Origin: Euphorbia lathyris | Lineage: Eukaryota; Streptophyta; Magnoliopsida; Malpighiales; Euphorbiaceae | Length of the DNA stretch: 64,000 nt | Direction: 5' to 3' | Assembly (NCBI RefSeq): GCF_963576675.1 | Contig: NC_088916.1 | Coordinates: 88,367,501 to 88,431,500, forward strand | Part shown: positions 20,795 through 31,082 of the stretch, one piece after another | Numbering within the stretch: the stretch's first letter is position 1 | Layout of the letters: every line of letters starts with the position of its first letter | Translations under genes and position numbers: made by a program | The notes under the pieces: model-generated | The model's database searches: none | What the model was told of the DNA's origin: nothing | The model's input: only the letters and a program-made list of their open reading frames with translations

Positions 20795-22173
20795 GGGTAA
20801 ATTTCATTAATGGTGTACAACCTTTGATCCATTTCACACTTTGGTATACAACCTTCAATTTGTCTCACTAATATGTACGACCTTATAGGTGACCTCCCAT
20901 TATGGTGTATAGTAGGTAAAAATGACCGGTCAACGTCCGGTCAACGCGCCATGTTAGCATTTTTTAACTTTTAAAAAATTGAATTGTGGGACCACCAATT
21001 AAAATTACTTCTATACCCATTTCTTTTCCCTTAATTAAAAACCCTACTTTCTTCCTCTTTCAACATCTATCTCTTGCACTCTCTCTCTAACTCCTATTTC
21101 TCTCTCATCTATTTCGACTCATTCCTCTTCAATCTCTTCCATTCTCTCTCTAGTCTATTCTGCCATAACCAATAAATTTGTAACATACAAAAATCACAAA
21201 ATTGTATTTTCACTAACTCAATTCATATTGAAACCTTTTTCTTTTGTAATTTTAACAGAATAATAGAGAGAGAAAAAAGAGTTAGAGAGAGAAAGTTTTA
21301 TTTCATTAGATCAAGATCGCTGCCTTATTTCATTTTAATCATTATCTAACACCTCCACCAAGCACCACCACAAGTGGTTTTGTCCCGTCAGTCCCGGTGT
21401 TATCACCGTTGACGTTGGTGGCTCCACCGAGTTCCAGTCGGTGCAGGAGTTCCAATCGGTCCAGGCTGCTGTTGATTCTATCCCTGAAAATAATACAAAA
21501 AACGTGCTCCTCCTAATAGTTGCTGGATATTACATGTAATGCTTCAATTTAGGTTAAGATTGAATTATGCATATCATAAAAACAACAATTGAATTTATTG
21601 ATATCAGTTCCAAAATTTTATCCTATCACCATTCAATAATTAGTTAAAATTTGAAAATGTTCCATGAGATCCATTGAATTGTAAATATGTTGGATATAAG
21701 TAAAAGTAATGATAGGCAAGGAACAATGGTGGTGTCGACGATGAAACCGTACATGACGTTTGAAGGAGTAGGTGACTTTTATATCGAATGGATATTACAG
21801 CATATGTTTTAAAGCATATTTTTGTATTAATTCATTTTTTTTATTTTTGTAAATGCATAAGCACAATTAAATTCATCATGGTTAACAAACATCATTTCTA
21901 TTTTTGACAGAGAAATAAGGGAGAGAAAGGAAATGGGGGAAGGAGGAAAAAGAGGGTATATCAGTAATTTTTTTAGATGGTCAAATTTTGACTTTTGACC
22001 GGTCAAAATGCTGATGTGGCTCGTTAACTTCGCATTGACCGGTCATTTTTACCTGCTATACACCGAAGTGGGAGGTCACCTATAAGTTCGTACATATTAA
22101 TGAGACAAATTGAAGGTTGTACACCAAAGTGTGAAATGAGGTAAATGTTGTACACCATTGATGAAATTTACCC
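20795..22173. mobile_element. Pack-MULE (1,379 bp) carrying pectinesterase exons
   Basis: Termini of about 150 bases are inverted repeats starting GGGTAAATTTCAT and carrying GACCGGTCA motifs inside. An exact 9-base target duplication GAATAAATG (20786-20794 and 22174-22182) marks it as Mutator-like. There is no transposase. Instead the interior (about 21355-21780) holds two exons of a pectinesterase gene with an intron between them. It inserted in the Tekay element within two codons of its original stop. The TIR start GGGTAAATT is shared with the MITE at 50300-50687. Confidence 0.93.
21355..21780 (+). pseudogene. Captured pectinesterase (pectin methylesterase) gene fragment
   Basis: The first exon piece (about 21370-21540) reads WFCPVSPGVITVDVGGSTEF, then SVQAAVDSIPENNTKNVLLL and AGYYM; the second (about 21734-21783) reads TMVVSTMKPYMTFEGVG. 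This is the N-terminal part of the plant pectinesterase catalytic beta-helix, an enzyme that de-esterifies cell-wall pectin. A duplicated FQSVQEFQSVQ stretch is odd. The DNA between (about 21541-21733) is probably the original intron. The catalytic Asp and Arg residues lie far downstream and are absent. It is a transduplicated fragment, not a working enzyme. Confidence 0.85.
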
Positions 22174-22674
22174 GAATAAATGGGGATATTGTTGTCTCAT
22201 ATCCTCCTCTCTTTCCCAGGTTGCTTCCTCATGAGAGTGTCTGTGCCACATGACTTTAACAAGTGGTATGGTTTTGCTCCTGAGGACTTTCTGTTCTCTA
22301 GCTAGGATAGCTACTGGTTCCTCTTTATAGGACAAGTCTTCAGACAATTCAATTGGCTGCTCTTGAATGATGTGATTCGGACCACTCCTATACCTCCGTA
22401 GCATTGAAACATGGAATACATCATGTATATTGGAGGGATTCTGAGGCAATTGTAATCGATATGCAACTGGTCCCACTCTTTCCACAACTTCATATGGACC
22501 AATGAATTTAGGACTCAACTTCCCTTTCTTGCCAAACCGAAGTAAACCCTTCCACGGTGATACTTTCAGAAATACTCTGTCTCCCACATCATATTCAATT
22601 GGTCTCCGTTTCAGATCTGCATAGCTCTTTTGTCTGTCTTGTGCTTCTTTTAACTTTTGTTGTATGATTTGCAC
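22168..22674 (-). pseudogene. Tekay integrase C-terminus and chromodomain
   Basis: The frame begins just after an in-frame TAA at 22678-22680 and continues the integrase C-terminal region (KSYADLKRRPIEYDVGD, VFLKVSPWKG, FIGPYEVVERVGPVAY), ending in a chromodomain-like segment (VMWHRHSHEEATWEREEDM). The chromodomain directs chromovirus integration, often towards heterochromatin. The last codon and stop now come from the Pack-MULE terminus; on the other side of the insertion the original reading would have stopped after one different residue, so the insertion barely changed the product. Confidence 0.9.
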
Positions 22675-22677
22675 CTT

Positions 22678-23268
22678 TTATGTTGTCAACTGCACTATCT
22701 CAGGCCCTAATAACTGTCTCTCGACTACTTCAGACCAACATAATGGAGTTCTACATCTTCGTCCATATAAGTCTTCATAAGGTGCCATATCAATACTAGA
22801 TTGATAACTGTTATTATATGCAAACTCCATTAAAGGCAAATGTACATCCCAACTACTTTGAAAATTCAAAATGGTAGCTCTTAGCATATCTTCCAAAGTT
22901 TGAATGGTACGTTCACTTTGACCGTCAGTCTGTGGATGGAAAGTTGTACTGAAATTCAATCGTGTGCCTAATGCATCTTGAAAACTAGGCCAAAACCTTG
23001 ATGTAAAGCGAGGATCCCTGTCAGAAACAATAGAAACTGGTACACCATGAAGTCTAACAATCTCCTTGATATACAACTGTGCCAGCTTCTGTAAAGAAAA
23101 AGTCACTTTCACCGGAAGAAAGTGGGATGATTTTGTTAATCTATCCACAATTACCCATATAGAATCATTACCATCTTGTGTACGAGGTAATCCACTGACA
23201 AAATCCATTGTAATATGTTCCCACTTCCATTCAGGAATAGGAAGTGGTTGTAAAGTACCAGCAGGTCG
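22678..23268 (-). pseudogene. Tekay integrase core
   Basis: The frame holds the D-D-E catalytic triad in context: MDFVSGLP, VSDRDPRFTS and TDGQSERTIQ. It enters after an in-frame TAA at about 23269-23271 that separates it from the HHCC zinc-finger part, and ends at a TAA at 22678. Both stops lie at positions where a single C-to-T or similar change would explain them. Integrase joins the cDNA to the host chromosome; here the protein is split into three open parts. Confidence 0.9.
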
Positions 23269-24630
23269 TTAATGTTCTGCTTTGATTTGTTGGCAACTTA
23301 AACATCTACCCACATATTCAACTATCTCCCTTTTCATTCCTTTCCACCAAAAATGCTCTCGAAGATTTCTGTACATTTTAGTACTCCCAGGGTGCATTGT
23401 ATATGACGAATCATGAGCTTCTTCTAATATCTCCTTTTTGATATCATGAACATTTGGCACACACATTCTGTCTCCAAACATTAACATGCCATCTTCTGTT
23501 ACTTTATATTCAATCTTCTTCCCCTCTCTCACGTCTTTTCTGATTTGTTCTAAAAATTCATCTTGATTTTGAGCTTCTTTAATTCTGTCTCGAAGAATCG
23601 GTCTCACCTTCAACATTGCACATAATACTGCCTCATCTCCACAAACCAGTTCAACATTCAAAGCTCTCATATCAAGCAATAAAGGCATTCTCACTGATTG
23701 TATATAGCTCAAACTTCCAACGTTTTTGCGACTTAAAGCATCAGCTACGACATTAGCTTTACCAGGATGATATTCAATAGTCAGGTCATAGTCTTTCAAT
23801 AACTCAATCCATCTCCTTTGCCTCAAATTCAATTCCTTCTGTGTCATTATATATTTCAGACTTTTATGATCAGTGAAAATTAGACACTTTTCACCATAAA
23901 GATAATGTCTCCAAATCTTTAAAGCAAACACCACGGCAGCTAATTCAAGATCATGTGTCGGGTAATTCAATTCGTGTGGCCTTAATTGTCGTGACGCATA
24001 AGCAATAACTTTATCATTCTGCATCAATACAATTCCGAGACCTTGCACTATAGGTAGTGCTAACACAGGAGCACTGATAAGTCTTGACTTTAATATATCA
24101 AAACTTTCTTGACATTCAGGTTTCCACTCAAATTTAACACCCTTCCGCAGTAATCGTGTCATTGGACAAGCTATAAGTGATAATCCTTTTACAAATCTTC
24201 TGTAATAACCCGCTAATCCCAGGAAACTACGTACTTCATGTACATTCGACGGTGCTTCCCAATTAGCTACAGCTTCAACTTTCTTAGGATCAACTAAAAT
24301 TCCCCTAGCTGATAACACATGACCTAAGAACATCATTTCATCAAGCCAAAACTCACATTTGCTAAATTTTGCATACAATTGTTTCTCCCTGAGAATCTGC
24401 AAAACTGTTCTCAAATGCTTACTGTGATTTTCCCTATCCTTAGAATACACAAGGATACCGTCGATAAACACAATTACAAATGTATCTAAGTAAGGTTTAA
24501 AAATCTGATTCATAAGGTCCATAAAAGCAGCAGGTGCATTAGTTAATCCAAATGGCATAACCAAAAATTCATAATGCCCGTATCGAGTTCTAAAAGCTGT
24601 TTTCTGAACATCCTCTTCCCTGGCCTTCAA
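23269..24630 (-). pseudogene. Tekay RT palm, RNase H and integrase zinc finger; RT active site mutated
   Basis: The 453-residue frame covers RT from [19 protein letters not shown] on. The catalytic motif reads [12 protein letters not shown]: the second Asp of the usual pair is Gly. The RNase H part goes directly from APVLALPIV to [10 protein letters not shown], so the segment with the first catalytic Asp is missing (about 15-17 residues). The later part ([17 protein letters not shown]) is present. The end has the HHCC finger ([16 protein letters not shown]). It is interrupted at both ends by in-frame TAA. Reverse transcription by this copy is very unlikely. Confidence 0.92.
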
Positions 24631-25551
24631 TTAATGATACCTAGTTCTCAAGTCAATTTTTGAAAATATGGTTTCTCCTTGCAATTGATCAAACAAATCG
24701 TCAATTCTAGGTAATGGATACTTGTTACGAATTGTAACCTTGTTTAGTTGACGATAATCAATGCATAAGCGCATTGTACCATCCTTCTTTTTTATAAACA
24801 AAACTGGAGCTCCCCATGGTGATACACTAGGTCGAATATATCCCTTATCCAATAACTCCTGCAACTGCACTTTCAATTCTTTCATTTCTGCCGGTGCCAT
24901 TCTATATGGTGCAAGTGATATAGGAGCGGTACCAGGCTGCAAATCAATTGCAAACTCTACTTCTCTTACTGGTGGTAACCCTGGTATTTCATCCGGAAAG
25001 ACATCTGGATACTCATTCACAATTGGCACATCTTCTAATTTGGGAGATTCTTTATTACTATCTACCACATATGCCAAGAAAGCGTCACATCCTTTCCTTA
25101 GCATTTTCATAGTTGTCATAAATATGACTATACTTCTACGTACACCTCTCTCACCATGAAACACATATCCCTCTCCACTAGTTAATACTAGATTAACTTT
25201 CTTTTTCGAACAATCTACCATTGCTTGATATTTAGATAATGAATCCATGCCTAAGATGACATCAAATGTTTGCACCATCAAAGGTATCAAATTCACATCT
25301 ATAAAAGACTCTCCTAACTTCACCTCATAATTAGGATACACATGTGTACATACTAAAGATTCTCCCATAGGCATGCTAACAGTTAAACGTTCTGGCATAA
25401 GTTTTAACTCCCAAATTATCTCAGACATAAATAATGGAGACACAAAAGAATGTGTAGCACCAGGATCAATAAGCAGATAAGCATCTTTTCCAAATAAAGA
25501 AATCGTACCAGTGATAACTTCTGCAGATGCAACAGCTTCTTGTGGAGTCAT
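24631..25551 (-). pseudogene. Tekay protease and RT N-terminal part
   Basis: The frame starts with [15 protein letters not shown]. The retroviral-type aspartic protease site reads [10 protein letters not shown], with Pro where Ser or Thr is expected after the catalytic Asp. The middle covers the RT linker ([18 protein letters not shown]) and RT fingers ([29 protein letters not shown]). A TAA at 24631-24633 then interrupts; the next frame continues in phase. Part of the same polyprotein as the neighbours. Confidence 0.9.
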
Positions 25552-26153
25552 AGCAAAAGCTCGAGGTTGAGTTGCAACTCTATCTGATTGATTACCCTGA
25601 TTCCTAGCTCCCTGAGAGTATTACCAGCTCCTCTTCCTATATTAGTACCTCTACCATTACCCCGATTATTTCCTCTCCCAAACAAATTACCTCTACTTCC
25701 TCTGTCAGTTGGTAATCCTCTACCCCTTCCAGCTCTATTCAGTTTAGGACAACTAGTACGTACATGTCCTTCCTCACCACACTCATAACAAACAATTTGT
25801 CTCTGTGGTTCAGTTGTCCTCCCTGAAGGACAATCCCTTCTTAAGTGACCACTTCCGCCACACTGAAAACACTGTAATGTTCTCTTTCTGCATTCACCTG
25901 AATGAAATTGCCCACATTGACTACACTTTAAAACATTGCCACTACTAGCAATTGAAGGACTGTGTGAAGCTTGGCTAAAAGTATCAGGTGCTCGAAAAGT
26001 ACCACGGCTCACAAATGCTCCTCTTGAAGCCTGACTTTGTATCTGACTACCCCGAAACTGAGATGGTCCTCCTCTAGCAAACTTTGATCTCCCAACCTCC
26101 TCTGACTGCTTCTGACTAGTCTCAGATTCTAACTTCCCCTTTAACTTTTCTTT
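25548..26153 (-). pseudogene. Tekay gag C-terminus with zinc knuckles
   Basis: In phase with the upstream gag after the TAG at 26154-26156. It contains an Arg/Ser-rich linker, a CSQCGQFHSGEC motif and two CCHC knuckles, CFQCGGSGHLRRDC and CYECGEEGHVRTSC, which bind RNA in nucleocapsid proteins. A Gly/Arg-rich stretch (RGRGLPTDRGSRG) follows. Near 25615-25625 a frameshift sends the frame to a stop at 25548; the polyprotein continues in the frame that begins upstream of 25551. Confidence 0.88.
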
Positions 26154-26972
26154 CTATAATGCTTTCTCTACGCAGCCACGATAATGTACACCCTCGTATA
26201 AACTCAGCTCATTCTGATAAAATGCACTCAATCCGTCCTTAAATCTCTCACATTTCACTTCCTCAGTAGGAAACCACTTACTAGCATAACGATATAAATC
26301 ATCAAACTTGTCCACATACTCTTTCACAGCCATAGTCCCCTGTTTCAAATTAAAGAACTCATTTCTTTTCGCTTTCTGGAATGTTTCAGTCAGATATTCT
26401 CTCATAAACTCACGTTTGAAAACTCCCCAATTCAAACCTTCAGGATACAAACCCCTGACTCGAGTTAACCATGCATCTGCTGGTCCATGTAATAAACCAA
26501 ACACAACCCTGACTTTATCCTCATCCCGTAACTGCATAGTACTAAAGGCTTTTTCTGTAGCCTTTAACCAATTATCAGCTTCCTCAGAGTCAATTGTACC
26601 TTTGAAATCAAATGCCCCACAATTTTTGGCAACCTCAATCAGCTCACTGGGCCTTCTATGTGCTTCCCGTGTTTCCATCATGCTAACAAAAGCTTCAACT
26701 AAAGCTCGGTGTTCAAGTTGTACTACTTGTGGCATTGCAGCTTGTGGAGCCACATATGGTGCAGGTTGTTCAGCTGGAAGATTAACAGGTCGACGTGGAG
26801 GTGATGGTCGTTGTTGTCTTTGAGGTTGGTTAATGGGTGGAACTCTTGCATCAGAGGCTTCACTATCCCCTATGCCCTCAAGACCCCATCCTAACTCTCT
26901 TCTTTCCTCATCTCTACCTCTACCTCTACCTCTATTTAGAGGCGGTCGGCCACGCGGTCGTCTCGGATGCAT
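26154..26972 (-). pseudogene. Tekay gag (capsid region)
   Basis: The 272-residue frame starts MHPRRPRGRPPLNRGRGRGR and includes the retrotransposon gag domain: CGAFDFKGTIDSEEADNWL, FGLLHGPADAWL, FKREFMREYLTETFQKAKRN and LKQGTMAVKEYVDKFDDL. It ends at an in-frame TAG (26154-26156). The start lies about 135 bases from the primer-binding site, a normal distance. Gag forms the particle in which cDNA is made. Confidence 0.92.
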
Positions 26973-27106
26973 CTATATGATAAAGACACCATTATAATTA
27001 TATGTAGATATATGATCTGCATGAATGTCATGTGTGCAACACAAGAAATACAAAGAATCACATTATATTACCTATATATCCACTTATGGATATATGTTAA
27101 ACCTAT

Positions 27107-27118
27107 TCTCTGATACCA
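27107..27118 (-). promoter_or_regulatory. Primer-binding site of the Tekay element (initiator tRNA-Met)
   Basis: On the minus strand TGGTATCAGAG follows the 5' LTR after a three-base gap. It is complementary to the initiator tRNA-Met 3' end, as is usual for this lineage. Confidence 0.9.
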
Positions 27119-27121
27119 AAA

Positions 27122-29011
27122 TGTCAAAGCCGACCCAAAATAAGATCAGATAAGACGGTGAGACATTACCACTGACTTATTATATAAACCAGTAGCAATA
27201 TCTCTCAATTAAGGAGAAAAATCAAATCAAAAAACAAATTCTGGTTTAAAGCTAAAATGAATAACATATATCGTTTCCAGCTTAACTTTTTCATACGGAG
27301 TCCGACCTGGAAACATAAGATAAAAATAAAGAACTTTCATTTAGGACTCCATGACAGATTCAGCCTATATCTGGTCGAAAAATGCATCACAAGATTCAGG
27401 TATGAATCTGATCTTCCAGCAGCACCTATATAGACAATTCTCTATATCACTAGCTCAAAGTTATGACTTAATCATAACCGATATCACACTATTCCATAAG
27501 TTCTCAACTCCATCTAATTATAGATATACCAGTAGATAATACAAACCAAACAAAAGGACACTGCCAAAAACAAGTTATACAAGTGTCCGTATACTATCCA
27601 CATATATGTACATGAACAAAATGGATGTAATACCCTAGAGACGACTTGCACCTCGTAGCTGTAATCGAACCTCGCCCTAGGATCGAGTACCCCTCTCGGT
27701 ACCTTGCACTTCCTCGCCTAAAACAAAACAATAAAAACATTTGGAAAACATGAGATAAAAATCTCAATAAGAAACTATCAGCTATAAAAATCAACTTTAC
27801 TTAATATAACTACATATATAGACATTTATAAAGGATTTAATCAAAACCTTGTAAAATATACTCAAAACTAAAGTTCATAATAGGATCAAGGTATTAAACC
27901 AAAAACCAAAAATATATAATCTTGTATCCATTCTTGAGTTCATCCCCTTATAATTCAAATCACAATTCACAACATATACGAGACGTCTCTTAACATTGCC
28001 TATCCCATATGGTCTTACCCAACACTTCTCTGCCATACCCAATAGGTCTTCAGACTGTGTACACAGGCCATATTTCTCACTAAATATGGTTTTTGAAATT
28101 AAATCCACCATACCGGACTACTCCCAATGGATACCAAACATTTAATTCCATATATATATATATATATATGTATATTGAAACCAAAAACATATATGTGTAT
28201 ATGTATATACTTCCCTTGATCATAATCAAGCTCACAACTGTTCAATTCTCCAAAATATCAATCCTTAATCAACTAAAATTCCAAAGTTAATCAATCAACG
28301 AAAACCTCAAATCAACATAACCAAGTAAAATTTGTAATTCATATATAAACATAGTCAATAGTTCATTTGAACTATAATTTCACAATAAAAAGCAAGATTG
28401 TGAAAAACCTCAATTTTACAAAATTCCGGCATAACCCTAAAATATCAATTTCTAGAAATTCTTTGATTATATATAGATCTATATACATAAAACTCAAAAT
28501 ATAGTTGATAGTTACTTACCTTAGCTATGAATTGAAGAAAATACACCCGTTTAATTCTCCGCTAAATCATGTCTAAGACGTTTCCCCTCCAAACACTTCC
28601 GAAATTCAGAAACTCTTCGATTAGGATTTAGATCTATGCGTAAGGATGCTATAGTTTAAATTTCAAGTGAATTGGACGGTTGAATATCCGTAAATCAAAG
28701 AAACGGTGGAGAAACGGTCGAAGACGATGAAGAGGCAAAAGAAACAGGAAAGAAAAAGAAGGAAAAGAAGATGATGTCGAGAGAGTCTGTAACATTTGGG
28801 ATTTATATCCCAAATTTGTCAAATATCCCTTTTGATCCTCCATCTTTATATAATCTTTTAATAATTACCCTAAACTTTTAATTTACACCTAAACCCATCG
28901 AATTAACTCCAAATTTTTCCTATAACACCAAATAAAAATCACATACCCAATAATTATAATATATATTAATATCTAGGTATAAATTCTAAAAATTTAGACA
29001 CGGACGTGACA
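27122..29011 (-). repeat. 5' LTR of the Tekay-type element
   Basis: It is 1,890 bases and differs from the 3' LTR by scattered substitutions and small indels (a few percent by eye). One difference near 28030 is an extra 'ccatacccaataggtcttcag'-like segment here. The clear divergence shows the insertion is older than the Tat element nested downstream. Confidence 0.93.
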
Positions 29012-29016
29012 CATTA

Positions 29017-29546
29017 GGGTTAAATTTGACCCTTATCCAAATAAAAAATAGTGTATAAACTAACAACATAAATATTAGAGGTTGCAATTATTGTGTTTGT
29101 GTCGTGATAATGTCGTGTCAATTTTGAATTAGAGTCAAGATTATATTAAACCCTAACCAACCAAAAAAAATTCATTTCAATCTCGTATTAACCTAATCGG
29201 ATAGTACCGATTTCGTGTTGTGTTGTCGAGTCATATATAATTTTATTATGGATCAAATTTATTTTTAGGAAAAACTAAACTTTAATGTTGAGGTTATTGG
29301 AAATTTTACTCTCATTTTATAAAATGACTTAATTTTTATCCGTGCCGTAAAATATTGGTTCAATTTTATCATTTTCTAATAATTTCTTTAGGAACTTTTT
29401 ATTCAAAATTATTTTGAAAATGATAAAATTAAATTTTTTATTTTCAAAACAAAATTCATAAAACATTTTATGAATTGACAAAATTAAGCTATTTTATAAG
29501 ATAAGAACCAAATTATTATTTTTTTCAATAACTTTAGAATGACTTA
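29017..29546. repeat. Dispersed repeat family R, copy 3 (first part)
   Basis: It continues the family R module interrupted by the Tekay element ('gggttaaatttgacccttatcc', 'gaggttgcaattattgtgttt', 'tcgagtcatatataatttta'). It breaks at TTA 29544-29546, where the Harbinger-like element begins. Confidence 0.8.
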
Positions 29547-29639
29547 AGCCCTGTTCCTTTTTACTGAAATCAAATTAACTGAACTGAATGCTACTGAACT
29601 AAACTAAACTGAACTTAACTTAATTGAATTGCACAAAAT

Positions 29640-30235
29640 AATTATAATTATAATAATTTTATATATAATGATATATTTTATATATAAAAATTATAATTAC
29701 AATAAATAATGATAAATTATATATATATATATAATGATAAATGATATCTTATATATAAAAAATTATAATTATAATAAAATTTATATTATATATATATATA
29801 ATAAATTACATATAAGTAATTATAATTATAATAAATAATGATGAATTTATATAAATAATACTAAATTGTAAGTTATATATAAATTATAATATATTATATA
29901 TAAATAATTACAATTATAATAAATAATGATGAATTATATCTAAATAATACTAAATCATAACTTATATATAAATTATAATAAGTAAATAATAATTTATATA
30001 TAAATAATTTTAATTATAATAAATAATAATGAATTATATATAAATAGTACTAAATTATAAATTATATATAGATAATAATACATTATATATAAATAATTAT
30101 AATTATAATAAATAATGATGAAGATAAATAATACTAAATTATAAACTAGAATAAATAATAATAAATTATATATAAATAGTTATAATTGTAATAAATAATG
30201 ATGAATTGTATATAAATTATATATAAATCTTTTAT
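29640..30235. repeat. AT-rich minisatellite
   Basis: A unit of about 60-75 bases, built on 'taaataattataattataataaataatgatgaa' and 'aatactaaattataa', is repeated about eight times with variation. Composition is nearly pure A and T. Confidence 0.8.
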
Positions 30236-30475
30236 TTAAAAGCTCGGGGGAAGGAAAAGGCTAAAGGAGGGATAACACAATAGGGAATCCGAACCCAAGC
30301 CAAACCAACCCACCCGAAGGATATATAAAAAAAGGACAAATACAAAGAGTTTTAAAGAAAGAAACACAAAAAACACAATCACAAGGAACTAAGAGAACCT
30401 ATAGGAAACCCTATTACAATAATCATTACTTAATAACTCATTACAAAACTCAGGAGCACCATGCCACCATTTAAA
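30236..30475 (-). other. Non-AT insert inside the Harbinger-like element, possible retroposed 3' end
   Basis: Sequence composition changes sharply at both ends. On the minus strand it reads like a transcript 3' end: GGTGGCATGGTGCTCC, then T-rich DNA, CCTTCGGGTGGGTTGG, and finally CTTTTAAATAAAAG. It may be a truncated retroposon or UTR piece. I recognise no coding sequence. Confidence 0.4.
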
Positions 30476-30583
30476 TTATATGTAAATAATTATAATTATA
30501 ATAAATAATGGTAATTACTGAAATTAAATTAACTGAACTCAACTTACTTATGCTGAATTTAAGTTAAAAAGAACAGGGGCTTA

Positions 30584-31082
30584 GCCTTATAAGTACTTAA
30601 TTGAGATTAATAATGGATTAAACAAAATAAAATCGCATGATATGTATATTATGTGTGCTTGTTTTGTGAAAGGATATTGCAATTAAGTAGATTTATTTGT
30701 GTGAAACTAAATCTAAAAATAAGATTTGTTTAGTACTGTTAGTATCCCATCCTTTTTAGAAGAACAATTTGATTGAGTCCCACCTATTGAACTATTAGAT
30801 TTAAGAAAGAGTGGAACAGGTGATAGGAAACAAAAACATATCTTATCTCTAATTTTCTTCAATTTGGTGACAACGGGAAAGCTCAAACTTCCATTTGTTG
30901 GCAAGAATGGAGTTTGGTGGCAAACTCCAAAAATGAGAAATGATATAATATAATACCTTACTCCATTTTGCTTAAATTCTACCATCTCGTATGAAGCTGT
31001 TGTCTACCATATAATAAAATATTGTTATAAATAATCATAGCAGCCAAAGAGGAATACCAAAGAAAAGAAAAGATAAGAGACA
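30584..31082. repeat. Dispersed repeat family R, copy 3 (second part)
   Basis: It resumes 'gccttataagtacttaattgag', then 'agtatcccatcc', 'ccatataataaaatattgtta' and 'gataagagacata', and ends at TAGTA, the target of the solo LTR. Confidence 0.8.

Larger units (their letters stand above)
18835..29011 (-). mobile_element. Full-length Ty3/gypsy chromovirus (Tekay/Del type), dead
   Basis: Both LTRs begin TGTC and end GACA and are flanked by the exact 5-base duplication CATTA (18830-18834 and 29012-29016). The element reads on the minus strand: 5' LTR 27122-29011, initiator tRNA-Met primer site, gag, zinc knuckles, protease, RT, RNase H, integrase, chromodomain, polypurine tract, 3' LTR 18835-20730. 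The chromodomain places it among chromoviruses. The single polyprotein is broken by several stops and one frameshift. The catalytic sites of protease, RT and RNase H are altered or missing. A Pack-MULE has inserted at 20795-22173. Confidence 0.95.
29547..30580. mobile_element. Harbinger-like TIR element with AT-rich interior (TTA duplication)
   Basis: The left end AGCCCTGTTCCTTTTTACTG and right end AAAAAGAACAGGGGC are imperfect inverted repeats, flanked by TTA on both sides (29544-29546, 30581-30583). Three-base TTA/TAA duplications are typical of PIF/Harbinger elements. Family R copy 4 ('aaggaattagctttataagtactt') shows the empty site. No transposase is present. The interior is a tandem AT-rich array plus a 230-base foreign insert. 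Confidence 0.75.
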
